From the NCBI GenBank assembly GCA_947037115.1, contig CAMQTN010000021.1, positions 1-41,249 of the forward strand: a stretch of DNA of 41,249 nt, written 5' to 3'. Shown piece after piece: positions 15,113 through 24,395 of this stretch. The translations under genes were made by a program, and so were the position numbers. Source of the stretch: an uncultured Lachnospiraceae bacterium. Its GTDB lineage: Bacteria > Bacillota > Clostridia > Lachnospirales > Lachnospiraceae. Numbering within the stretch: position 1 is the stretch's first letter; every line of letters begins with the position of its first letter. A model generated the notes under the pieces. That model was given only the letters and a program-made list of their open reading frames with translations. It did not search any database and was not told the origin of the DNA.

Positions 15113-18100
15113 TTATTGAATCCACCGGTTCAAGGCTTCTTCCAGCTTCTCAATGTCTACCGGTTTCGAAACATGGCTGTTCATACCGGCTTCCTGTGAC
15201 CTTCTGATATCATCCGCAAAAGCGTCTGCGGTCATTGCCACAATGGGAATTTCCTCCAGGTCTTTCCTGCCGGAGCCACGGATCGCCCTGGCCGCCTCAT
15301 AGCCGTTCATAACCGGCATCTGGATGTCCATGAAGATCAGATCGTAATAGCCTGGCTCTTTCTCCGTAACGGCCTCTACAGCCAGTTCTCCGTTCATGGC
15401 CGTCTCCACCTGAATTCCAACAATGCCAAGCAGTTCTTTTGCTACCTCAATATTAATCTCATTGTCCTCCACAAGCAGAACCCGCCTGCCGGAGAAGTCC
15501 TGCTGTTTGAATGTTTCCAGGACGTCATTCTCCTTTTCCTCATGGCCCTGATCATGTCCAAGCACCTCTTTTAACACATGTACCAGACGGGACTTAAACA
15601 GCGGCTTTCCGATAAACGCATCCACGCCGGCGTCCATTGCCTCCGCCTCAATATCAGCCCAATCATACGCCGATAAAATCACAATCGAAATATCATGGTC
15701 AACCGCCCTGCGGATTTCCTTTGCCGTCTCAAGACCGTCCTTGCCCGGCATCTTCCAGTCGAGAATCACAACAGAAAACTTCCTGTCGCCCTCGCCCGCA
15801 TTCACAATGCGGTTCACCGCCTCCTCGCCGCTGAGTACATACTCCGCTTCCATACCGATGCTCTTTAAAATCTCACAGGAGCTCTCGCAGGACATTTCAT
15901 CGTCATCTACCACCAGCACCGGCAGGCCGTTATATGCCACAAGATCCGCATCAGTCGTATCGTCCAGCTTCAAATATACGGTAACGGTGAATCTTGAACC
16001 TTTCCCCGGCTCACTCTCCACCTTGATATCACCGAGCATCATACGGGCTATGTTGACCGCTATCGACATACCAAGCCCGGTTCCCTCAATTTTGCTCGTG
16101 CGGGAATCCGACGCGCGGGAGAAGGGCTCGAAAATCTTGTCAACATACTCCTTCTCCATACCGATACCCGTATCTTCAAAGGTAAACTCATAATACCCGC
16201 AGTTGCTGACCGTAGAAGGCTTCTCCTCGATATAAATGCTGATTTTACCGCCCTCCGGCGTAAACTTAACCGCATTTCCCATGATGTTCATAAAAATCTG
16301 CTGAAGATGCTGTTCGTCACCCAGCACGTTCTCATGCTCCAGCTTGGCAATTCCGGCGTTTAGCATAAGCCCTTTGGCGTCCATCTGCGTGCGGAACACC
16401 GTCATCAGGCTCTCTATCGTGTCGGACAGGTTAAACGCGCTCTCTGTCAGGCTAACCTTACCGCTCTCAATCCTACTCATATCCAGCACTTCATTGATCA
16501 GCCCGAGAAGGTGCTTTCCCGAAACCGTAATCTTTCCCAGCGCATCCAGCACGCGTTCCTTCTCATCGATGTGCATTGTCGCAATGGACGTCATGCCAAG
16601 GATGGCGTTCATCGGTGTGCGGATATCGTGGCTCATTCTGGATAGGAACTCGCTCTTCGCGCGGTTGGCCGCCTCAGCGCGTTCCGCCGCCTGCGCCAGC
16701 ATCTGCCTCTGTTCCTCCTCACGGCTGATCACATCGTCAATGTTGCGGACAGCCATGGTGACCGCCGTCAGCTCGCCATGCTCTTCCTCCGCTGCGGTAA
16801 TTGCGATAGAGCACCACTCATAGCCGCTGCCTTTCACGTCTTTCACTTTAAACTGCTGCTCAATATGTTCCTTCTCCGTAAGCTGTTCTATAATATTGGG
16901 AAGCATCAGAAATTCCCTTAAGCAGTCAGCGTCCTTTTCGTCTACCCGCCCACTACAGAAATATGTGTCTACTGCCTCATAATAAGGTTTGCGCAGCTCC
17001 TCCTTCCCTCCCCGGGGATATACCGTCTCGGAAGTTTCTTCCTTTACGTCTATATAGTAGATTGCCTTGCAGGCACGCGCCGTACTGTCCATGGCGTTTC
17101 GGTATATCCGCGTCTGCTCCATCAGCGCCTGATTGCTTTTCACATTTCCATACTCTCTGAACACCTGAAAAACAAATACGGCAACTCCGAGCAGAATCAG
17201 CATAATACTGATACGTTGGAATGTATCCGTACCCGAAAGGATTTCATCCCTTGGTATGGTCAGGATTCCCGTCCAGCCGTTGTCCATATGATGGAAGTAA
17301 ACATTGCGGACAATACCGTCCGAAGGGGTAATATTTTCCAGAACGTGATTTTTCTTGTTACAGTTCGCATCCTCTATGTAATTGTCGACCAGATCCTGAA
17401 ACTCTTCGTACTGATAGTCCCAACAGGATCTGTAAAAAATCAGGGAACCCTTGCTTCCCACCAGATAATAGGACGCATTCTGCGGCAGTGCCAGCTCCTC
17501 GTTGGCCAATTCAAAAAAGCCTGGCAGCAGATCAATCGCAAGAAAACTTCCCGTCTCAGGCACCACCTTACACATGGTAACAATCGGAAGTTCCGTCACC
17601 GCATCCGTATAGACCGGCGAAATATAGATTTCTCCCGGGGCCTCCACCGCCCTCTGATAATAATCCCTGCCTGTGACGTCATAGTCGCCTAAAGCGCTGA
17701 TTACAGGATCACTTGACAAAATCCCGGTAACGTTGAATGTTTTCCCGTAAATCTGGATGTTTTCACTGCCGTACATCTCTGTCAGCCCGCGCATAAAAGG
17801 GTACAGACCTTCCCGCAGTTCCTCGATCGAAATGTCCTCCTTCTCCCGCTCCTCAATGTAGTTCACACAAATGTCAAGAACAGCTTCACAAGTACGGATA
17901 TTGCTCTCCTCCGCCGAAGTATAATTCTCCACCAGAGTCAGCCCCATCTGGTTCGTATTGTCCCAGAGTGTCTTCTGTAGGATAGAGGTACAGAGTGCAA
18001 TTAACAGAATGAACGCACTCAGCACAATAATACTGTTTCTCATCTTTCTCAGTAACCGTATTTTTTTATTTTTTTCCATCGTATCAAAATCTTTCCTTCT

Positions 18101-18115
18101 AATCTGTTTCACCAT
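15113..18115 (-). CDS. Hybrid sensor histidine kinase with extracellular sensor and two receiver domains
   Basis: 1000 residues from ATG 18115 (ATG 18079 is an equally possible start). One membrane helix near residue 30, an extracytoplasmic dCache-like sensor to about 300, a second helix, a PAS-like stretch, HisKA with [13 protein letters not shown], HATPase with [16 protein letters not shown] and GTGLGMSIA, then two receivers with phospho-acceptor aspartates in [13 protein letters not shown] and [13 protein letters not shown] and lysines in IGKPL and VSKPV. No HPt domain and no DNA-binding partner is encoded next to it, so output requires a separate phosphotransfer protein. It has its own promoter at 18150-18178. 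The ligand is unknown. Confidence 0.88.
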   Translation of the reverse strand: MVKQIRRKDFDTMEKNKKIRLLRKMRNSIIVLSAFILLIALCTSILQKTLWDNTNQMGLTLVENYTSAEESNIRTCEAVLDICVNYIEEREKEDISIEELREGLYPFMRGLTEMYGSENIQIYGKTFNVTGILSSDPVISALGDYDVTGRDYYQRAVEAPGEIYISPVYTDAVTELPIVTMCKVVPETGSFLAIDLLPGFFELANEELALPQNASYYLVGSKGSLIFYRSCWDYQYEEFQDLVDNYIEDANCNKKNHVLENITPSDGIVRNVYFHHMDNGWTGILTIPRDEILSGTDTFQRISIMLILLGVAVFVFQVFREYGNVKSNQALMEQTRIYRNAMDSTARACKAIYYIDVKEETSETVYPRGGKEELRKPYYEAVDTYFCSGRVDEKDADCLREFLMLPNIIEQLTEKEHIEQQFKVKDVKGSGYEWCSIAITAAEEEHGELTAVTMAVRNIDDVISREEEQRQMLAQAAERAEAANRAKSEFLSRMSHDIRTPMNAILGMTSIATMHIDEKERVLDALGKITVSGKHLLGLINEVLDMSRIESGKVSLTESAFNLSDTIESLMTVFRTQMDAKGLMLNAGIAKLEHENVLGDEQHLQQIFMNIMGNAVKFTPEGGKISIYIEEKPSTVSNCGYYEFTFEDTGIGMEKEYVDKIFEPFSRASDSRTSKIEGTGLGMSIAVNIARMMLGDIKVESEPGKGSRFTVTVYLKLDDTTDADLVAYNGLPVLVVDDDEMSCESSCEILKSIGMEAEYVLSGEEAVNRIVNAGEGDRKFSVVILDWKMPGKDGLETAKEIRRAVDHDISIVILSAYDWADIEAEAMDAGVDAFIGKPLFKSRLVHVLKEVLGHDQGHEEKENDVLETFKQQDFSGRRVLLVEDNEINIEVAKELLGIVGIQVETAMNGELAVEAVTEKEPGYYDLIFMDIQMPVMNGYEAARAIRGSGRKDLEEIPIVAMTADAFADDIRRSQEAGMNSHVSKPVDIEKLEEALNRWIQ

Positions 18116-18149
18116 CAAACACCGTCCGCAGCACATCTACGCACTCTAT

Positions 18150-18178
18150 ATTCTACGCGCCGACCGAGCAAAAATCAA
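18150..18178 (-). promoter_or_regulatory. Promoter of the hybrid kinase gene
   Basis: TTGATT (18178..18173), 17 bp, TAGAAT (18155..18150). Confidence 0.65.
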
Positions 18179-18199
18179 GACATAGCTATATTTTTCTAC

Positions 18200-18228
18200 T
18201 TGTATATTAGTCCCTTTTATATTAGAAT
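18200..18228 (+). promoter_or_regulatory. Promoter of the ferredoxin gene
   Basis: TTGTAT (18200-18205), 17 bp, TAGAAT (18223-18228), in a very A/T-rich stretch. Leader about 55 nt. Confidence 0.6.
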
Positions 18229-18288
18229 AAAAACATGGCAAATAATTATTGCTGTCAATTATTTTTATAACATAAGGAGGATATTGTC

Positions 18289-18459
18289 ATGGCATTTGTA
18301 ATCAGTGACGCTTGTGTATCTTGTGGAGCTTGTGAAGCTCAGTGCCCGGTTGGCGCTATCAGCATGGGCGACGGTAAGTTTGAGATCGACCCCGCAAAGT
18401 GCATCGACTGTGGTTCCTGCGCAGGCGCCTGCCCGACCGGTTCTATCTCCCAGGGCTAA
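18289..18459 (+). CDS. 2[4Fe-4S] ferredoxin, clostridial type
   Basis: 56 residues, MAFVISDACVSC to GSISQG. Two CxxCxxCxxxCP clusters are complete: C9, C12, C15, C19 and C38, C41, C44, C48. Size and pseudo-symmetry are exactly those of the low-potential clostridial ferredoxin that carries electrons for hydrogenase, pyruvate:ferredoxin oxidoreductase and Rnf. AAGGAGG lies eight bases before the ATG, and a strong terminator follows. Monocistronic and, by its ribosome binding site and codons, probably highly expressed. Confidence 0.95.
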   Translation: MAFVISDACVSCGACEAQCPVGAISMGDGKFEIDPAKCIDCGSCAGACPTGSISQG

Positions 18460-18483
18460 TTAAATTCAGTCAAATGATGGAGA

Positions 18484-18534
18484 GGGCCGTCTCCCCAAAG
18501 AATTTTACTTTGGGGGAAGCGGTTCTTTCTTTTT
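18484..18534 (+). terminator. Terminator of the ferredoxin gene, overlapping the end of the convergent gene
   Basis: Core CCCCAAAG (18493-18500) / CTTTGGGG (18508-18515), extended by GCCG/CGG pairs, then TTTCTTTTT at 18526-18534. The hairpin's loop contains the stop codon of the opposite gene, so terminator and coding sequence share bases. Confidence 0.75.
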
Positions 18535-19242
18535 GCCTCTGACAAATTTTTCTCCGGGACGGCGTCTCTGACTAATCATCTCATCAATCTTGCGGTAATG
18601 CTCTTCATCGAGTCTGCGTCTTTCCTCATCTCTCTCCTCCTGCTGTCTGAACTGGTAATCCAGCTCTTTGAGGATACTCTCCTTAATTTCCGTACACATC
18701 TCCCTGTTGGCGCTTTTGACCGCATCAGTCACCATATGCTGCAAAAGATATTGCAGACGCTTTGCCTTTTTTTCCCGCTCATCATCCAGAGGCTCCTCGT
18801 ACTCCTTAAGCGCCTGCCCCTCCTCCGGCATCTCAAGAACTGTCTCCTTCCCCTTCGACATCGTGACCATATACTTCTTTGCTTTCTTCATAACCATATC
18901 CTCCACTTTTTCTTCCAACATTTTATCCTGCGGGTTTTTATTCTCTGCCGCTTCTTCTCTTATCATCCCATTTTCCTCCACCTCTTCCCGGGCATGTCCA
19001 CTGCCGAATATATCTCCGCTGTCACCCTGTAAAAATGCCCGTATTGCCTTGAGCTGTAACCCCTGCTCCTTAAGCTGTTTTATCCGGCGCAATGTCTCAA
19101 TATCTTTTCCCGTATAGCATCGGTGCCCCATCTCATTTCGCTCAATCGAAAGCTTCAGTTCCTCCTCCCAGTAGCGAAGCACATGAGGCTCCACCTCCAC
19201 CTTTTTCGAGGCCTCCGAGATGTAGTAAATGGTATCGTTCAT
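18505..19242 (-). CDS. MerR-type DNA-binding protein with long coiled-coil tail (RacA-like layout)
   Basis: 245 residues. Residues 1-70 are a MerR winged helix (YYISEASKKVEVEPHVLRYWEEEL, RCYTGKDIETLRRIKQLKEQGLQLKAIRAFL). The rest is a charged, helical E/K/R-rich tail without an effector-binding or metal-binding domain, ending in a basic stretch. This layout resembles RacA-like chromosome-organising proteins rather than classical MerR activators; that comparison is inference. GGGAGG lies seven bases before the ATG. It is downstream of dnaB but separated by a terminator, so it is probably transcribed on its own. Confidence 0.72.
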   Translation of the reverse strand: MNDTIYYISEASKKVEVEPHVLRYWEEELKLSIERNEMGHRCYTGKDIETLRRIKQLKEQGLQLKAIRAFLQGDSGDIFGSGHAREEVEENGMIREEAAENKNPQDKMLEEKVEDMVMKKAKKYMVTMSKGKETVLEMPEEGQALKEYEEPLDDEREKKAKRLQYLLQHMVTDAVKSANREMCTEIKESILKELDYQFRQQEERDEERRRLDEEHYRKIDEMISQRRRPGEKFVRGKKKEPLPPK

Positions 19243-19296
19243 GTATATTCCTCCCTCTCCTTCTGTGTCTCTGTTTTCTAACTCTGCTTATAACCG

Positions 19297-19331
19297 CAAA
19301 AAGAGACGTTCCCCTCAGGGTCGTCTCTTTT
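19297..19331 (-). terminator. Terminator after dnaB
   Basis: 10-bp perfect stem AAAAGAGACG (19299-19308) / CGTCTCTTTT (19322-19331) with CCC/GGG inside. On the minus strand it ends in TTTTT. Confidence 0.85.
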
Positions 19332-19341
19332 GTAATAGAAT

Positions 19342-20679
19342 CTATTTTGCCAGATTTGCAAATTTCGTGTAATCCGGCAGCCAGACCAGTTCCACTGTGC
19401 CAATCGGGCCGTTTCTCTGTTTTGCTATGAGGATTTCCGCAATCCCCTTTCTCTCTGTATCTTTGTTGTAATAGTCGTCGCGGTATATGAACATAACCAC
19501 ATCGGCGTCCTGCTCGATGGCGCCGGATTCACGCAGGTCCGAGAGCATCGGTCTGTGGTCGGGTCGCTGTTCCACTGCACGGGAAAGCTGTGAAAGCGCC
19601 ATCACGGGCACCCGCAGTTCTCTGGCCAACGCTTTCAGGGACCGGGAGATATCCGAAATCTCCTGCTGCCTGGAGTCAGTGGATCTGCCGCTTCCGGACA
19701 TCAACTGCAAATAGTCGATAATGACCATCTCCAGATTGTGCTCCAGCTTGTATTTGCGGCATTTTGACCGAAGTTCCGAAATACTGATACCCGGCGTGTC
19801 ATCTATGATAAGATTGGACTTGCCGATCTGCCCGGCGCTCTCAATCAGCTTCTCCCACTCCGCATCCGTAAGGTTACCTGTTCTGATGTGTTGGGAATCC
19901 ACCTTGGCCTCCATGGAAAACAGACGGTTCACCAACTGTTCCTTCGACATCTCCAGACTGAATATCGCCACCGTTTTGTTCTGTTTAAAGGCCACATACT
20001 CGGCTATATTCAGGACAAAGGCCGTTTTTCCCATGGATGGTCTTGCGGCAACCAAAATGAGATCGGAAGGCTGCATTCCGGAGGTCTTATAATCCAGATC
20101 CAGAAAACCTGTCGCCACGCCGGTGACATTTCCCTTATTGTGGGAGGCCTTCTCGATGTTGTCCATCACATCCATCACGATCTGCCGGATGGGGACGAAC
20201 TCCCCTCCGCCACGCCTCTGCACAAGATCAAACACCCGTTTCTCCGTATCCTCCAGAATGGTTTCCAGACTTTCCCTGCCGACGTAGCACTCGTTGGCAA
20301 TCTCCTCATTCAGGCGGATCAGGCGTCTGAGCACCGCCTTATCAGAAACGATGCCCGCGTAATATTTCACATTTGCCGAAGTAGGCACCGCAGTAATCAA
20401 ATCTCTGATAAACTCGGGACTGCTGACCTCCGGAGGCACATCCTTCTCCCGCAGTCTGTCCTGCAATGTCACCAGATCTACCGGCTTTCCCTCGTCGTTG
20501 AGTTCCACCATCGCGTCAAACAAAACGCCGTACTGTTTATTATAAAAATCCTCTCCCAGCACAATCTCCGAAGCTGCAACAATGGCGTCCCTGTCCATGA
20601 TCATGGAGCCGATAACGGACTGCTCCGCCTCCATGCTGTGCGGCAATATTCTTTTTAGTACCGCTTCCTCTGCTGCCAC
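19342..20679 (-). CDS. dnaB: Replicative DNA helicase
   Basis: 445 residues. The N-terminal DnaB domain (LPHSMEAEQSVIGSMIMD) and RecA-like C-terminal ATPase are complete: Walker A ARPSMGKTAF, Walker B MVIIDYLQLM, and the late SGAIEQDADVVMFIYRDDYY and LIAKQRNGPIG motifs. No intein. It is the ring helicase unwinding DNA ahead of the fork. It starts at GTG 20679, three bases after the rplI stop, with AGAGGT seven bases upstream in the end of rplI. The rplI-dnaB order is conserved in Firmicutes. Confidence 0.95.
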   Translation of the reverse strand: MAAEEAVLKRILPHSMEAEQSVIGSMIMDRDAIVAASEIVLGEDFYNKQYGVLFDAMVELNDEGKPVDLVTLQDRLREKDVPPEVSSPEFIRDLITAVPTSANVKYYAGIVSDKAVLRRLIRLNEEIANECYVGRESLETILEDTEKRVFDLVQRRGGGEFVPIRQIVMDVMDNIEKASHNKGNVTGVATGFLDLDYKTSGMQPSDLILVAARPSMGKTAFVLNIAEYVAFKQNKTVAIFSLEMSKEQLVNRLFSMEAKVDSQHIRTGNLTDAEWEKLIESAGQIGKSNLIIDDTPGISISELRSKCRKYKLEHNLEMVIIDYLQLMSGSGRSTDSRQQEISDISRSLKALARELRVPVMALSQLSRAVEQRPDHRPMLSDLRESGAIEQDADVVMFIYRDDYYNKDTERKGIAEILIAKQRNGPIGTVELVWLPDYTKFANLAK

Positions 20680-20682
20680 GGT

Positions 20683-21129
20683 TTATACCTCTGTCACTTT
20701 CACTTTCAGCTTCCCCGTCACCTTCGGGTGAAGCTTCACACTCACCTCATAGACGCCGAGCGCCTTGATCGGTTCAGGAAGCTGTATCTTTTTCTTATCC
20801 AGTTCCAAACCGCACTGCTCCTTTGCCGCCTGCGCAATCTCCTTCGAGGAAACCGAGCCGAATGCCCGTCCGCCCTCACCGGACTTCATTTTAAGAGTTA
20901 CTTCCTTTGTCTCAAGCACGCCCGCCAGCTCTTTTGCCGCCTCAAGCTGTTCCTTCGCGACCTTATCCGCATTGGCCTTCTGGAGCTTTAAGTCATTCAT
21001 GTGTTTGGCATTTGCCTCCACACCGAGCTTTTTCGGCAGCACGAAATTTCTCGCATAGCCGTCACTGACATCCACAATATCTCCTTTTTTCCCGAGTGAT
21101 TTTACATCTTCCAGCAATATAATCTTCAT
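20683..21129 (-). CDS. rplI: 50S ribosomal protein L9
   Basis: 148 residues: the N-terminal domain [19 protein letters not shown] and [13 protein letters not shown], a long connecting helix, and the C-terminal [15 protein letters not shown] strand, as in bL9. It sits in the gdpP-rplI-dnaB order of Firmicutes. GAGGG precedes the ATG. The 176-bp gap from gdpP contains four 30-bp repeats that must be transcribed as its leader if the genes form one operon. Confidence 0.95.
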   Translation of the reverse strand: MKIILLEDVKSLGKKGDIVDVSDGYARNFVLPKKLGVEANAKHMNDLKLQKANADKVAKEQLEAAKELAGVLETKEVTLKMKSGEGGRAFGSVSSKEIAQAAKEQCGLELDKKKIQLPEPIKALGVYEVSVKLHPKVTGKLKVKVTEV

Positions 21130-21160
21130 CTGTATTTCCCTCTTTCCATAATTTTTGCAC

Positions 21161-21280
21161 CACAGTTCGTAGAGAATGCGCTCTTTGCCTCACAGCCCAC
21201 GAAGAATGCGCTTTTTGCCTCACAGCCCACGAAGAATGCGCTTTTTGCCTCACAGCCCCTAGAGAATGCGCTTTTTGCAT
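21161..21280 (-). repeat. 30-bp tandem repeat, four copies, between gdpP and rplI
   Basis: Four exact-period 30-bp units starting at 21161, 21191, 21221 and 21251; the two central ones are identical and the outer two differ at a few positions. Each carries GAATGCGCTTTTTGCC or a close variant. The last unit also forms a hairpin, GAGAATGC (21262-21269) / GCATTCTC (21277-21284). The frame across it encodes 10-residue repeats but has no good start signal. Confidence 0.92.
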
Positions 21281-21285
21281 TCTCA

Positions 21286-21312
21286 GGATTTAATTGCGCA
21301 GCAATTTAATCC
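21286..21312 (-). promoter_or_regulatory. Inverted repeat overlapping the gdpP stop codon
   Basis: GGATTTAATTGC (21286-21297) and GCAATTTAATCC (21301-21312), one mismatch in 12. It has no T-tract. It may stabilise the gdpP transcript end. Confidence 0.5.
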
Positions 21313-23366
21313 GAATCCAGTTCCCCTTCCTCAATCATGGTATCCAATGTTCTCTTGATACTCTCAATTCCCTCTTCAATCGTACCGTTTTCAATCTGCG
21401 CCCCGGCTATATTCAAATGGCCGCCGCCGCCCATTCTCTCCATAATTACCTGCACGTTCACCTCGTCTATGGAGCGGGCGCTTATATAGATAATCCCATT
21501 GTATCTGGTTAGAATAAAGCTGGCTTTGATTCCTTTGATATTCAACAGCTCATTGGCTGCCTGCGCACCTACGACGGTAGGGCTTGCAACGTCCTCCCCC
21601 GTGCACACGGATATGGCATAAAAATGTCTGTAAATCTCCGCCTGACTGACTGCATCCGCCTTCGCTTTATATTCCGCAGCATCGTCCCTGAACAGCTTTC
21701 TGACCCGGGTCACGTCCGCACCATTCCTGCGCAGGAATGCGGCCGCCTCAAAGGTTCTGACGCCGGTTTTCGTCATAAAGTTGTTGGTGTCTATCATAAT
21801 GCCGGAATACATACAGTCCGCTTCCTCAGCGCGCAGCCGCAGGTCGTCGCTGATGTATTGCAATATCTCCGAAACCATTTCACAGGCGGAAGACGCATAG
21901 GCTTCTATATAAGAGAGTGTGGCGTTCTCAATAATCTCCGTTCCCTGTCTGTGGTGATCCAGCACCACAATGGACTTACAGCGCTTCAGCAGTTCCGGAC
22001 ACTCCGTAATACTTGGCTTGTTGACGTCCACCACCACAAGCACCGCATTGCTCCCCACCATTTCAACAGCCTGCTGTCCGCCTATAATCATATCCTCCGC
22101 GTAGTCCTCGTTGTCCCTGAACATGTCTACCATGGGCTGCATGGAAGATGTTACATCGTTTAAAACAATATGTGCTTTCTTATCAAGTGCCTCGGCAATC
22201 CTGTAGATACCCACAGACGCGCCAAAACTGTCCACGTCTCCCATACGGTGTCCCATGACATAGACTTCGTCCTTGACAGAGATAATCTCGCGCAGGGCGT
22301 GCGCCTTTACTCTGGCCTTAACGCGGGTGCTCTTTTCCATCTGCTGGCTCTTTCCGCCATAGTAAATCACATTTTCCGGTATTTTCACTACCGCCTGGTC
22401 GCCGCCCCGTCCCAGGGCGATATCTATCGCATTTCGCGCAAACTCATAATTCTGTGCATAGGACAAACCGTTCAGCCCCATACCAATGCTGATGGTGACA
22501 GCCATCTCATTACCGATATTGACTTTCTTCACATCCTCTAAAATATCAAACCGGTTCTCCTGCAGATGGGTCGCCGCCTCCTTGCGCATGATCACCAGAT
22601 ACTTATCCTTCTCCAGTTTTTTACAGATACCGTCCAGAGCAGCGATATATTTATTCACCTTACGGTCAATCAGCGCAATCAGGAGGGAACGTCTCACTTC
22701 CTCCACGCTCTCCAGCGCCTCTTCGTAGTTGTCCAGATAAATAAGCGCCACTGCCAGAGACTGATTGTCCACCTCCCGCAGAGCAATCTGCAGAGCCGTC
22801 TCGTCAAACAGATACATAGCGATCAGATATCCGTCATACCCCTTCGCGTCAATGATATCACTGTTTTCCGCCATCTCTTTCAGGGAAATCATCTTGAGCT
22901 TGGCCAGATAATTTCCATTTTCATACTCCACCCGGCACTCAACTTCCCCCTCGCCGTCCCGTCCGGGAAGCCTGTCCTTCGTAATCGAAGGGAAAAGGGC
23001 CGTAATCGATTTTCGACAGCCTTTCTCCTGATGCGTAATATACTCGAAAGCAATATTGGTCCATATGATTTTACCCGCATCGTCCAAAAGCGCATGGGGA
23101 AGCTCCAGATCACGCAAAAGCCTTCTCTGGATCTGTCCGTACTGGGTTGCAAAACTGATCAGCTCGTTCATAATGACCGGCTTGTTATATAGCATCATGG
23201 ACAGTATGATCGCAAAATAAAAAATCAAAAATGCGGTCAGCACAAGCCCTGCCCGGTAATCCAGCAAATAGACTAAAATATCCACAACCGCAAGCAAAAA
23301 CCCCAGATATAAGGAAGATTGCAGATAAGCTTTCATCCTCCCCTTTAACTTTACCGTATTTTTCAT
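21306..23366 (-). CDS. gdpP: Cyclic di-AMP phosphodiesterase GdpP (DHH family)
   Basis: 686 residues. Two membrane helices (about 17-58), a PAS-like haem/ligand domain, a degenerate GGDEF domain, then DHH and DHHA1. Motifs seen: GHRMGDVDSFG, VVDVNKPS, VLDHHRQG, GIMIDTNNF and the C-terminal GGGGHLNIAGA, with metal-binding residues intact. The enzyme cleaves c-di-AMP to pApA and counters CdaA, which is encoded about 9 kb away in the same window. AGAAGGAAA precedes the ATG. An extended -10 promoter and a hairpin-rich leader lie upstream; rplI and dnaB follow. Confidence 0.93.
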   Translation of the reverse strand: MKNTVKLKGRMKAYLQSSLYLGFLLAVVDILVYLLDYRAGLVLTAFLIFYFAIILSMMLYNKPVIMNELISFATQYGQIQRRLLRDLELPHALLDDAGKIIWTNIAFEYITHQEKGCRKSITALFPSITKDRLPGRDGEGEVECRVEYENGNYLAKLKMISLKEMAENSDIIDAKGYDGYLIAMYLFDETALQIALREVDNQSLAVALIYLDNYEEALESVEEVRRSLLIALIDRKVNKYIAALDGICKKLEKDKYLVIMRKEAATHLQENRFDILEDVKKVNIGNEMAVTISIGMGLNGLSYAQNYEFARNAIDIALGRGGDQAVVKIPENVIYYGGKSQQMEKSTRVKARVKAHALREIISVKDEVYVMGHRMGDVDSFGASVGIYRIAEALDKKAHIVLNDVTSSMQPMVDMFRDNEDYAEDMIIGGQQAVEMVGSNAVLVVVDVNKPSITECPELLKRCKSIVVLDHHRQGTEIIENATLSYIEAYASSACEMVSEILQYISDDLRLRAEEADCMYSGIMIDTNNFMTKTGVRTFEAAAFLRRNGADVTRVRKLFRDDAAEYKAKADAVSQAEIYRHFYAISVCTGEDVASPTVVGAQAANELLNIKGIKASFILTRYNGIIYISARSIDEVNVQVIMERMGGGGHLNIAGAQIENGTIEEGIESIKRTLDTMIEEGELDSD

Positions 23367-23391
23367 CTATCAGTTTCCTTCTCGTTAACGG

Positions 23392-23417
23392 GAAGAATGC
23401 CGTTTTGGGCATTCTTC
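23392..23417 (-). promoter_or_regulatory. Strong hairpin in the gdpP leader
   Basis: Perfect 10-bp stem GAAGAATGCC (23392-23401) / GGCATTCTTC (23408-23417) with a 6-base loop, about 25 bases before the gdpP start codon. A second hairpin GCAGC/GCTGC is near 23448-23460. Confidence 0.6.
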
Positions 23418-23493
23418 AGCACGAAGCATAGAAATTTTTCGCAAAGCAGCCATTGCTGCGGACGTTAGCATTTCTTTCCGTACACCTCATATT

Positions 23494-23502
23494 AGTATAG
23501 CA
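23494..23502 (-). promoter_or_regulatory. Extended -10 promoter of gdpP-rplI-dnaB
   Basis: TGCTATACT on the minus strand (TGn plus TATACT). The -35 is poor. Leader about 120 nt. Confidence 0.5.
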
Positions 23503-23577
23503 TTTTTTGCCAAATACCGCCATACCAATATATAGACCTTTTTCTGTTTAAAATGACATAATGTTGGGGCCGGTGTA

Positions 23578-23620
23578 TTTGTGCAAAAGAAGAAACCGGG
23601 TGTACCAGACACCCGATTCC
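23578..23620 (-). terminator. Terminator of the rpsF-ssb-rpsR operon
   Basis: 12-bp stem with two wobble pairs, GAAACCGGGTGT (23592-23603) with ACACCCGATTCC (23609-23620). On the minus strand it is followed by TTCTTTTGC. Confidence 0.8.
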
Positions 23621-23640
23621 CTGAATTTTGATATAAATGA

Positions 23641-23901
23641 TTAGTCCTGCACGTAAGGCATCAGAGCAAGATGTCTTGCACGTTTGATCGCTACAGTAAG
23701 CGCTCTCTGGTGCTTTGCACAGTTTCCGGTAATTCTTCTGGGAAGAATCTTTCCTCTCTCGGAAATGTATCTGCGAAGCTTGTTGCTGTCCTTGTAATCG
23801 ATCACATTATCCTTGCCACAAAATACGCAGACTTTCTTTCTTCTACGCATCCCCCCTTTTTTCTTGGGGAAATCCGGCTTATCTGATTTATTAAATGCCA
23901 T
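23641..23901 (-). CDS. rpsR: 30S ribosomal protein S18
   Basis: 86 residues. [46 protein letters not shown] is canonical bS18, including cysteines of the C+ (zinc-binding) form. GGAGG lies before the ATG. Last gene of rpsF-ssb-rpsR. Confidence 0.97.
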   Translation of the reverse strand: MAFNKSDKPDFPKKKGGMRRRKKVCVFCGKDNVIDYKDSNKLRRYISERGKILPRRITGNCAKHQRALTVAIKRARHLALMPYVQD

Positions 23902-23936
23902 ACTAAACCTCCAATCTCGCGCCCAAAGCGCTCTCC

Positions 23937-24380
23937 TTAATTGAACGGCAGTTCTTCATCGATGCCATCAGGGATATTCATAAAGCCATCCCCCGCAGCC
24001 GCCGGTGCGGAATCATTTCTCTCTGCGGGTACATACCCGGCATTTGCCACGGACGCATTCTTGCTCTCCGCAAACTCCTGATCCTCTACCACAACGTCCG
24101 TCGTATAGACTCTGACGCCATCCTTATTGGTATAGCTTCCTGTCTGGATACGTCCGGTAATCGCAATCTTCGTGCCTTTGTGGAGATACTTTTCAGCAAA
24201 TTCGCCTGATCTGCCAAAAGCCACGCAGTTGATAAAATCTGCCGTCTGCTCATCGTTATTTCGATTAAATCTGCGGTCTACCGCCAATGTATATCTGGCC
24301 ACCGCCGTCGCGTTCTCCCCCTGGGAATATCTCACCTCGGGATCTCTTGTCAAACGCCCCATCAGTATAACTCTATTCAT
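23937..24380 (-). CDS. ssb: Single-stranded DNA-binding protein
   Basis: 147 residues: OB fold from [20 protein letters not shown] through [30 protein letters not shown] and [10 protein letters not shown], a flexible tail, and the conserved acidic tip GIDEELPFN that recruits partner proteins. GAGGT precedes the ATG. It sits between rpsF and rpsR, as in most Firmicutes. Confidence 0.96.
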   Translation of the reverse strand: MNRVILMGRLTRDPEVRYSQGENATAVARYTLAVDRRFNRNNDEQTADFINCVAFGRSGEFAEKYLHKGTKIAITGRIQTGSYTNKDGVRVYTTDVVVEDQEFAESKNASVANAGYVPAERNDSAPAAAGDGFMNIPDGIDEELPFN

Positions 24381-24395
24381 GTAGAATACCTCTTC

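Noticed and set aside
21062..21280. Frame of 72 codons with 10-residue repeats across the 30-bp tandem repeats
   Set aside because: A 30-bp period keeps any frame open. It runs into rplI out of frame and lacks a ribosome binding site.
21161..21280. CRISPR array
   Set aside because: Units are directly adjacent with no spacers, only four copies, and no cas genes are near.
23367..23500. c-di-AMP (ydaO) riboswitch before gdpP
   Set aside because: Too short and lacking the characteristic conserved blocks; only simple hairpins are seen.
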